The notes under the pieces are model-generated. The model did not search any database. It had not been told where the DNA came from and was given only the letters and a program-made list of their open reading frames with translations. Position numbers and translations under genes: made by a program. Shown in pieces: positions 5,983-11,125 of a stretch of DNA of 11,125 bases (position 1 is its first letter; each line of letters opens with the position of its first letter). Source of the stretch: a bacterium (lineage in GTDB: Bacteria > Margulisbacteria > Marinamargulisbacteria > SXXA01); contig CANNCG010000029.1 of assembly GCA_947502965.1 (NCBI GenBank), positions 1-11,125 of the forward strand. Direction: 5' to 3'.

Positions 5983-7491
5983 CTACAAAAACAAGCGGTA
6001 GGCTGGGTTATGGGTCTCATCTACGGCATGGTAGCCAATCTCTGTGAGCACCTGATGAAATGCGGAGATCTCTGTCATAGGGACCTGTACGCCTGCGAGG
6101 ACCCTTCCATAATCAGCGCCATGGTTGCGGTAGTGAAAGAGGCTGATATTCCAACGTGTGCCCAATTTGTTGAGGAATTGCATCAAGGCGCCGGGTCTTT
6201 CAGGAAATTCAAAGCGAAAAAGCTGTTCCTGTGTGGCCAAACCTGAGCGGCCTCCGACCATATGGCGAATATGAATCATAGCCATCTCATTGTTGGTGAG
6301 ATCGATAACGGGGTAGCCTTCTTTGCGTAATTGTGCGCAGAGTGTTTCTTTTTCGTTCTCCAACCCTTCGAGCTCTAGTCCTACAAAAATGACGGCTTTT
6401 TCGGGGTCAGAATACCGATAATTGAATTCGGTGATCGCACGCCGTCCGATTATTTTGCAGAACTGTCTAAAACTGCCGGGGGTTTCGGGAATAGTGACGG
6501 CGATGATGGCTTCTCTGTTTTCTCCCAGTTCGCTGCGTTCTGAGATGTGACGCAATCTGTGAAAATTAAGGTTGGCCCCACTCAGAATAGCCACACACTT
6601 TTTGTCTTTCCATTTATGGGTATGCACGTAGCGTTTTAGCCCAGCCAAGGCCAAGGCTCCTGCGGGTTCTGCGATGGCACGGGTGTCTTCGAAGATATCT
6701 TGTATAGCGGCACAGACCTCATCCGTAGAGACAGTGACAACCTCGTGTACGCATGTTTTTGCAATATCGAAAGGCCTCTCACCAATTTGTTTGACGGCAA
6801 CCCCATCGACAAAAAGCCCAACTTCGGCAAGTATGACGCGTGTGCCTGCATCTAGTGCGGCTTTGAGACATGCCGCATCCGCGGGTTCTACACCGATGAT
6901 TTTGGTATTGGGATAGAGATAGTTGAAATAGGCCGCGATACCAGCAATCAATCCGCCGCCACCAACGGGAATAAAAATGGCGTCAATATCGCGGAGTTGT
7001 TGACTCAGTTCCAATCCCACCGTGCCTTGCCCGGCAATCACATCCCAATCATCGTAAGGATGCACAAAGGTGAGATCGTGCTTCTCCGCCAGTTGTTGCG
7101 CATGGTCATAGGCATCATTGTAGGCATCGCCATGGAGAATGACTTTGCCGCCCAGACGTTGGACGGCTTTCGTTTTGATGCTTGGGGTGGTTTTGGGCAT
7201 GACGATGGTGGCTTTGATACCCAGCTTTTTGGCAGAAAAAGCCACACCCTGCGCGTGGTTGCCAGCGGAGGCTGCGATGATCCCTTTTTGGAGAGCGGCT
7301 TGTGAAAGATTGGCAATCTTGTTGTAGGCACCTCGGATCTTGAAGGAAAAGATGGGCTGTAAGTCTTCGCGTTTAAGGAAGATCTGATTGTGAAAACGTT
7401 CGGACAACTGCTTGGCATCCTCAAGCGGGGTTTTGATCGCCACATCATACACATGGCTGCTGAGAATGGATTTGACTAGCGCGTGGATCAT
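5983..7491 (-). CDS. ilvA: Threonine ammonia-lyase, biosynthetic type
   Basis: PLP-dependent enzyme that deaminates threonine to 2-oxobutanoate, the first committed step to isoleucine. With the ATG at 7491 the product is 502 residues, close to the long biosynthetic form. Catalytic domain: FLKRED (38-43), FSFKIRGAYNK (48-58) with the PLP lysine K51, ASAGNHAQG (74-82) and the phosphate-binding loop GGGG (177-180). The C-terminus has two ACT-like regulatory domains (about 326-400 and 421-495; EFPERPGALMQFL marks the second), as in the isoleucine-inhibited enzyme. A TTG at 7530 would add 13 residues but is less likely. No other ilv gene is nearby. It is convergent with the forward operon across an 11-bp gap and lies 126 bp downstream of the ABC-F gene on the same strand. 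Confidence 0.95.
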   Translation of the reverse strand: MIHALVKSILSSHVYDVAIKTPLEDAKQLSERFHNQIFLKREDLQPIFSFKIRGAYNKIANLSQAALQKGIIAASAGNHAQGVAFSAKKLGIKATIVMPKTTPSIKTKAVQRLGGKVILHGDAYNDAYDHAQQLAEKHDLTFVHPYDDWDVIAGQGTVGLELSQQLRDIDAIFIPVGGGGLIAGIAAYFNYLYPNTKIIGVEPADAACLKAALDAGTRVILAEVGLFVDGVAVKQIGERPFDIAKTCVHEVVTVSTDEVCAAIQDIFEDTRAIAEPAGALALAGLKRYVHTHKWKDKKCVAILSGANLNFHRLRHISERSELGENREAIIAVTIPETPGSFRQFCKIIGRRAITEFNYRYSDPEKAVIFVGLELEGLENEKETLCAQLRKEGYPVIDLTNNEMAMIHIRHMVGGRSGLATQEQLFRFEFPERPGALMQFLNKLGTRWNISLFHYRNHGADYGRVLAGVQVPMTEISAFHQVLTEIGYHAVDETHNPAYRLFL

Positions 7492-7499
7492 AGTGATAG
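7481..7499 (-). promoter_or_regulatory. Start-codon element of ilvA
   Basis: On the reverse strand this reads CTATCACTATGATCCACGC with the ATG at 7491-7489. It matches the ABC-F start region (9239-9221) at 17 of 19 positions. No Shine-Dalgarno sequence is present. Confidence 0.45.
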
Positions 7500-7501
7500 G
7501 T

Positions 7502-7530
7502 ACGCTACCAGGTTTGCTTTTTGTGGGCAA
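7502..7530 (-). promoter_or_regulatory. Possible promoter of ilvA
   Basis: On the reverse strand TTGCCC (7530-7525) and TAGCGT (7507-7502) are separated by 17 bp. The match to sigma70 consensus is modest (4/6 and 3/6). A start site about 7 nt after the -10 would leave only about 3-5 nt before the ATG, that is, a nearly leaderless mRNA. Confidence 0.3.
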
Positions 7531-7617
7531 CTATCCGTAAGCCTTAGATCCGATATCGAAGAATAAAAAAGGATAGAGTTTGGCATAGAAGGGTGCGTAA
7601 AAATTAAAAATCCCTGG

Positions 7618-9231
7618 CTACCCCAAAATCCGCTTCCGCCGTTCCTGAATTTCCTCACTCTGCATGTAGTCATCAAACCCGGTGTCTTGGATGAAGAACC
7701 CATTCGGGGTGACTTCCATGACGCGGTTGACGACAGTGTTGAGGAGCTCGAAGTCGTGTGAGGCCACGATCAGGGGCTCTGGATAGGCGATGAGCCCATC
7801 GTTGAGGGCGGAGATGGACTCCAGGTCCAAGTGGTCGGTGGGCTCGTCGAGGAGGAGGGTGTTGGCCTCTGTGATCATGAGCTTGGAAAACATGGCCCTG
7901 GCTTTTTCGCCACCAGAGAGAACCTTGGTGGGCTTTAATACCGCATCGCCAGAGAAAAGCATTCTCCCCAACAGACCACGAACGTACTGGATGTCTTCGC
8001 TGGTATCGTAATGGTTTAGCCAGTCAATGAGGGACACGCTGCCATCGAAAAAGGTACTGTTGTCTTTCGGAAAATAGCCGGGTGAAATGGTAGATCCCCA
8101 TGAGACCACCCCGCTGTCAGGGACAATATTTCCCGCCAAAATTTCCAGGAGTGTGGTTTTGGATAGCGAATTTTGACCGACCAGTCCAATTTTATCGCCT
8201 TTGTGCATCGTGAAAGAGACATTCGACAGTACACGCTCGTCCTGAATGCTGTGCGAGAGTTTGCTCACGGTCAAGACATCGCCGCCACAGGGTCGCTTGG
8301 GCTTGATCTGGATAAAGGGGGATTGGCGAGAGGTGCTGGGCATGTCCTCAGGACGTAGTTTTTCAATGAGTTTTTTACGTGAGGTGGCTTGCTTTGACTT
8401 TGAGGCATTGGCGCTAAATCTGCGTACAAAATCTTCGAGTTCTTTGATTTTTTCTTCGTTCTTTTTGTTTTGGTCTTTGCGCTGTTTGCTCGCCAACTGA
8501 CTGGCTTTTTCCCAGAAATCATAGTTGCCCACGTAGTTTCTGATTTGTTTGAAGTCCAAATCAGCGATATGCGTACAGACTTTGTTCAGAAAGTGCCGGT
8601 TGTGAGAAATAACGATGACGGTGTTCTCGAAATTCATGAGGAAATTTTCGAGATGCAGGACAGACATATAATCGAGTTGGTTGGTAGGTTCGTCGAGGAG
8701 CAAAATATCGGGATCGCCGAACAAGGCCTGGGCCAGCAATACGCGAACTTTTTCGCCGGAATCAAGATCGGCCATTTGTTTTCTGTGAAGGCTTTCTGAA
8801 ATGCCCAATTCACTGAGCAATTTGGCGGCATCGGCTTCTGCGGTATAGCCATCAATTTCACCATACTGTTCGGCCAATTCTCCGGCACGAAGGCCGTCTT
8901 CGTCTGTCATGTCTGTTTTGGCATAAATAGATTCTAGCTCTGCGTAGATCTTATAGAGTTCAGCATGTCCCATGAGGACGGTGTCTAGAACCGGGTAGTC
9001 GTCGTATTCAAATTGGTTTTGTTTGAGGACCGCAATACGTTTGTTGGGCTCGATGCGTACCGCGCCGCTGGAGGGGTCGATGTCGCCAGAGAGGATTTTG
9101 AGGAAAGTGGATTTGCCAGCACCATTTGCGCCGATGAGACCGTAACAGTTGCCAGGGAAAAATTTGACATTAACATCTTCGAATAGGGTGGTTCCGCCGA
9201 AAGACAGGGTGAGGTTTTCTGTGTGAATCAT
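7618..9231 (-). CDS. ybiT: ABC-F family ATPase, YbiT/YkpA type
   Basis: A 537-residue protein with two ATP-binding cassettes in tandem and no membrane segment, the layout of ABC-F ribosome-associated ATPases. NBD1: Walker A GANGAGKST (34-42), signature LDSGEK (156-161), Walker B LLLDEPTNQLD (177-187), H-loop region SHNRHFLNKVCTH (209-221). A charged linker follows (about 248-300), with FSANASKSKQATSRKK (272-287). NBD2: Walker A GQNSLSKTT (352-360), signature LSGGEK (438-443), LLLDEPTDHLD (459-469), SHD (491-493). YFPKDNS (386-392), SANASKSKQATSRKK and VCTHIADLDF (218-227) fit what I recall of the YbiT/YkpA subgroup rather than EttA or Uup. The Walker A of NBD2 lacks both loop glycines. Role in translation is inferred from the family. 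Probably transcribed alone or with ilvA. Confidence 0.92.
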   Translation of the reverse strand: MIHTENLTLSFGGTTLFEDVNVKFFPGNCYGLIGANGAGKSTFLKILSGDIDPSSGAVRIEPNKRIAVLKQNQFEYDDYPVLDTVLMGHAELYKIYAELESIYAKTDMTDEDGLRAGELAEQYGEIDGYTAEADAAKLLSELGISESLHRKQMADLDSGEKVRVLLAQALFGDPDILLLDEPTNQLDYMSVLHLENFLMNFENTVIVISHNRHFLNKVCTHIADLDFKQIRNYVGNYDFWEKASQLASKQRKDQNKKNEEKIKELEDFVRRFSANASKSKQATSRKKLIEKLRPEDMPSTSRQSPFIQIKPKRPCGGDVLTVSKLSHSIQDERVLSNVSFTMHKGDKIGLVGQNSLSKTTLLEILAGNIVPDSGVVSWGSTISPGYFPKDNSTFFDGSVSLIDWLNHYDTSEDIQYVRGLLGRMLFSGDAVLKPTKVLSGGEKARAMFSKLMITEANTLLLDEPTDHLDLESISALNDGLIAYPEPLIVASHDFELLNTVVNRVMEVTPNGFFIQDTGFDDYMQSEEIQERRKRILG

Positions 9232-9242
9232 AGTGATAGTAT
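9221..9242 (-). promoter_or_regulatory. Start-codon element of the ABC-F gene
   Basis: On the reverse strand the sequence around the ATG (9231-9229) is ATACTATCACTATGATTCAC, continuing AC. It shares 17 of 19 nt with the ilvA start and 14 of 15 with the hisS start. TAGGAT lies 9 nt before the ATG as a weak -10 candidate; no Shine-Dalgarno sequence is seen. Confidence 0.45.
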
Positions 9243-9298
9243 CCTAGCGCAGGGTGAGGCGGGGCGTCTAATAGGTGCTAAAAATTGGCATGCGTGGC

Positions 9299-9335
9299 CC
9301 CACCCCTGCCCCTCCATGGCGTGGTTGTGGGTGGG
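9299..9335. repeat. Inverted repeat in the divergent intergenic region
   Basis: CCCACCC (9299-9305) can pair with GGGTGGG (9329-9335) across a 23-nt loop that itself contains the palindrome CCATGG. It lies between the ABC-F gene and the SIR2-like gene. It could be a leader structure of either transcript; there is no T-run. Confidence 0.3.
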
Positions 9336-9383
9336 TATCGTTGATGTTTATACGCGTTTTTGCTTGAGCTATCGCTAACGGGG

Positions 9384-9401
9384 TTTGTTTTAAGAAACAA
9401 A
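9384..9401. repeat. Short hairpin upstream of the SIR2-like gene
   Basis: TTTGTTT (9384-9390) and AAACAAA (9395-9401) form a perfect 7-bp inverted repeat with loop TAAG. It lies 33 nt before the first possible ATG. The same TTTGTTT/AAACAAA pairing recurs in the hairpin after the gene (10834-10872). Confidence 0.4.
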
Positions 9402-9449
9402 AGGGTGGTTGCTTGATTAAGTCCTGTTCCATTAATGTTCGTGATAGAT

Positions 9450-10820
9450 ATGGCAAATCATAAAGACACATTGTTTATTCTCGGTGCTGGGGTGTCTGTG
9501 GATCATTTGTATCCGACAGGCGTCCAGTTGTTGGAAGATATTGTGAATATTTTGGACGATCTCATTCCTATTCTGTTTTTGCCTGTTAAGCTTAAGAATC
9601 AAAGGATTCTTGGTAATAAACAGATTTTGAATAAACAGATTTTGGCTATTCTATTGAGCTTGAATGAAATACACCTGAATCCTGATCTATCCGACACTAA
9701 CATCGTTAAGAACTATTTCGAACTGATAGACGTTTTTGCTAAGAAATTGAAATTTTCTACACCTAGGTCTATAGATGATTTCATACATGCACAGGTCAGC
9801 GCCGAATTAGACCCTGCACAAAAAGAACGAATTAAAAAACTGGGGAAATTGCTGATTGTTATGCGGATTCTTCACTATGAAAAAAAATCTACCCAATACA
9901 ACTACACATCAAATCCTCAAGATCCCGCATATATGCGTGTTTTTCCCAATGAATTGAACGGTACTGTATATAAACAAGTAAGCACATTTTTCACGGAATT
10001 CTGGCAAAATGTATATGGGAATTCTTTCCATGATTTTATTAAAAATTTAAATAAGGTGCGTTTCATTACCTTTAATTATGATCGTCTTTTGGAACACTTT
10101 TTGTATGACACTGCCAAAAACTTTTTTTCGCCATCCGAAAGGGAGTTGGCATCTCTAAAATCAGCTTTGTCTAAAAATATTATCCATGTTTACGGGCGAT
10201 TGGGTTTCTTGCCGTGGGAAAATGATGCAAAAAATGATGCAAAAAATGAATATGGGGCTGTGACATTTGAGTGTTTGCGGGACTTCATGAGAGACATTCT
10301 TGAAAAGAAGTCTACGCCTGATTTTTATAGACAAGGTGATGGTAGCGAGTATAGAAAAACTCCCGCGTTTTCTCATGAGGTCTACAAGGACATGCGAAAC
10401 TTAATCAAAAATAACAACTCTAAATATAACTATGACACGCTATTCTTTGTTTTTGAGTCGATGTCGAAAATTCGTACCTATACCGAATATGATGAGCAGT
10501 CTCATGAAACTCAGTTTCCAGAAACTTTTGAACACCTTTATTTTCTTGGCTTTTCGTTTCACTCGTTGAATTTAAAGGCTATTTCTAGGATCGTTGACTT
10601 GAATGATTCGACGCAATCACCGGTCGTAGAGGCCTGTGTTTTTGGTATGAAGGCTGCAGAAATAGAAAAAGCGGAAAAAAAGTTGGATCCATTTTTTCCA
10701 AAACGGAGGCGGCCAGAAATTTCAGAGAAGAGGCGCATTGGTCAAAATAAAGAACTAAAAATGGGGCTGAATATTCCTGATTTTTTCAAATCGATTAGCG
10801 GTGTTCGATATATAAAGTAG
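9450..10820 (+). CDS. SIR2-like (NAD-binding) protein, possible defence gene
   Basis: A 456-residue protein from the ATG at 9450; an in-frame ATG at 9435 would add five residues, and I cannot decide between them. SIR2-like landmarks: N-terminal NAD-binding LFILGAGVS (8-16), SIDDFI (107-112), ITFNYDRLLE (206-215) with N209, IIHVYGRLG (244-252) with H246, and LYFLGFSFHSLNL (363-375) of the Rossmann fold. N209 and H246 correspond to the Asn/His pair of NADase SIR2 domains and lie 37 residues apart. About 190 residues separate GAG from NYD, far more than in classical sirtuins, so it belongs to the SIR2-like group, not to protein deacylases. The basic C-terminal tail (from about 405) is unassigned. 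GC is about 32% in four sampled 60-nt lines against about 50% in aspS, suggesting transfer. No HerA, Argonaute or other partner is adjacent. Confidence 0.75.
   Translation: MANHKDTLFILGAGVSVDHLYPTGVQLLEDIVNILDDLIPILFLPVKLKNQRILGNKQILNKQILAILLSLNEIHLNPDLSDTNIVKNYFELIDVFAKKLKFSTPRSIDDFIHAQVSAELDPAQKERIKKLGKLLIVMRILHYEKKSTQYNYTSNPQDPAYMRVFPNELNGTVYKQVSTFFTEFWQNVYGNSFHDFIKNLNKVRFITFNYDRLLEHFLYDTAKNFFSPSERELASLKSALSKNIIHVYGRLGFLPWENDAKNDAKNEYGAVTFECLRDFMRDILEKKSTPDFYRQGDGSEYRKTPAFSHEVYKDMRNLIKNNNSKYNYDTLFFVFESMSKIRTYTEYDEQSHETQFPETFEHLYFLGFSFHSLNLKAISRIVDLNDSTQSPVVEACVFGMKAAEIEKAEKKLDPFFPKRRRPEISEKRRIGQNKELKMGLNIPDFFKSISGVRYIK
9615..9644 (+). repeat. 15-bp tandem duplication inside the SIR2-like gene
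   Basis: AATAAACAGATTTTG occurs twice back to back (9615-9629 and 9630-9644) with no mismatch. It is in frame and encodes NKQIL twice (residues 56-65). Confidence 0.9.
10221..10244 (+). repeat. 12-bp tandem duplication inside the SIR2-like gene
   Basis: AATGATGCAAAA occurs twice in a row and is followed by a partial third copy (AATGA). It is in frame and gives NDAKNDAKNE, residues 258-267, just after the IIHVYG motif. Confidence 0.88.
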
Positions 10821-10828
10821 TCATTTGA

Positions 10829-10880
10829 ACTCCTTTGTTTGTGTGACTCAATGAGTGAGTAAAACAAACAAATCCGGAGT
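10829..10880. repeat. Long imperfect hairpin just after the SIR2-like gene
   Basis: ACTCC plus TTTGTTTGT (10829-10842) pairs with ACAAACAAA (10864-10872) and, after a 3-nt bulge TCC, with GGAGT (10876-10880). Inside, ACTCA (10846-10850) can pair with TGAGT (10856-10860). It begins 8 nt after the stop codon. It may end or protect the SIR2-like transcript, but the T-run of an intrinsic terminator is missing. Confidence 0.45.
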
Positions 10881-10912
10881 CCTTAGTATGGGTCGGCATG
10901 GGTCTGTCATGC

Positions 10913-10946
10913 GCAATGGTTTGTGCATAAATGCACAAACCATTGC
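10913..10946. repeat. Perfect 16-bp inverted repeat upstream of gmk
   Basis: Arms 10913-10928 and 10931-10946 are exact reverse complements (GCAATGGTTTGTGCAT against ATGCACAAACCATTGC) separated by AA. There is no following T-run, which argues against an intrinsic terminator. It ends 35 nt before the gmk start codon, so it could be an operator, an attenuating or stabilising RNA hairpin, or a REP-like element. Confidence 0.8.
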
Positions 10947-10981
10947 CCATAATCGCTACACTCGGTATCATTTCCTCCCTT

Positions 10982-11125
10982 ATGAATTCCAAAAAAATAG
11001 GTCAGTTGTTTGTGGTGTCAGGGCCTTCTGGTGTCGGAAAAGGAACGGTTATTAAGGGTGTTTTAGCCGCCAATGCAGATATATCTGTAGCTGTTTCGGC
11101 CACAACACGGGCGCCACGTCCTGGC
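10982..11125 (+). CDS. gmk: Guanylate kinase, 5' part (runs off the window)
   Basis: The first 48 codons of guanylate kinase, which phosphorylates GMP and dGMP to GDP and dGDP with ATP. The P-loop VSGPSGVGKGT (12-22) and the GMP-binding segment VSATTRAPRPG (38-48) are diagnostic. The ATG at 10982 gives the usual short N-terminus. TTTCCTCCC in front of it is pyrimidine-rich and is not a Shine-Dalgarno sequence, as at the other first genes here. Gene truncated by the window edge, not by mutation. Confidence 0.95.
   Translation, partial: MNSKKIGQLFVVSGPSGVGKGTVIKGVLAANADISVAVSATTRAPRPG

Noticed and set aside
7038..7454. Reverse 138-codon open frame inside ilvA
   Set aside because: Out-of-frame shadow of the IlvA PLP domain; low-complexity proline/serine composition typical of a shadow frame.
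9268..9471. Reverse 67-codon open frame between the ABC-F and SIR2-like genes
   Set aside because: Overlaps the SIR2-like start and a GC-rich hairpin; no family resemblance.
10829..10946. Intrinsic terminator between the SIR2-like gene and gmk
   Set aside because: Both inverted repeats lack the following T-run, so they are listed as repeats only.
10948..10962. gmk promoter with CATAAT or TACACT as -10
   Set aside because: Neither hexamer has an acceptable -35 at 16-18 bp; TTGTGC (10921-10926) is 21 bp from CATAAT. Too weak to list.
10855..11055. Forward 66-codon open frame over the inverted repeat and into gmk
   Set aside because: It runs through both arms of the palindrome and out of frame into gmk, which has the correct conserved frame.

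Overview
The window holds one complete six-gene forward operon, two reverse-strand genes, one AT-rich forward accessory gene and the 5' end of gmk. It looks like a bacterial chromosome of roughly 50% GC in its housekeeping parts, probably from a Gram-negative or deep-branching lineage. I cannot name the organism from sequence alone. I see no tRNA or rRNA gene, CRISPR array, transposase or plasmid gene.

Layout. Positions 1-303 are non-coding: a small GC-rich hairpin, then a 106-bp unit repeated twice in tandem directly upstream of hisS. Positions 304-5971 are the forward operon hisS, aspS, hisA, a membrane-anchored rhodanese, a MauE/DoxX-like membrane protein with a CxC motif, and an unrecognised polytopic membrane protein. 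All five junctions overlap (29, 11, 4, 1 and 8 nt), so the genes are very likely co-transcribed and translationally coupled. An 11-bp gap separates this operon from the convergent ilvA (biosynthetic threonine deaminase with two ACT-like domains). Upstream of ilvA on the reverse strand lies an ABC-F ATPase of the YbiT/YkpA type. Positions 9232-9434 form a divergent intergenic region leading to a SIR2-like gene of about 456 codons, clearly more AT-rich than its neighbours. It is followed by two inverted repeats and then gmk (guanylate kinase), which runs off the window.

Function. The forward operon joins two class II aminoacyl-tRNA synthetases and one histidine-biosynthesis enzyme to what looks like a membrane sulfur/thiol-redox module (rhodanese, MauE-like, unknown membrane protein). 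The SIR2-like protein keeps the residues expected of a NAD-consuming SIR2 domain and resembles stand-alone SIR2 proteins of accessory and anti-phage loci. It has no visible partner gene, so a defence role is a hypothesis.

Most notable observations: (i) a near-identical 19-nt sequence spans the start codons of ilvA and the ABC-F gene, with a shorter version at hisS, none with a Shine-Dalgarno sequence; (ii) the 106-bp tandem repeat carries a 14-bp palindrome that is perfect in only one copy; (iii) a perfect 16-bp-arm inverted repeat precedes gmk; (iv) the SIR2-like gene is compositionally foreign and carries two in-frame micro-duplications; (v) one composite ATP site of the ABC-F protein is degenerate on both faces.
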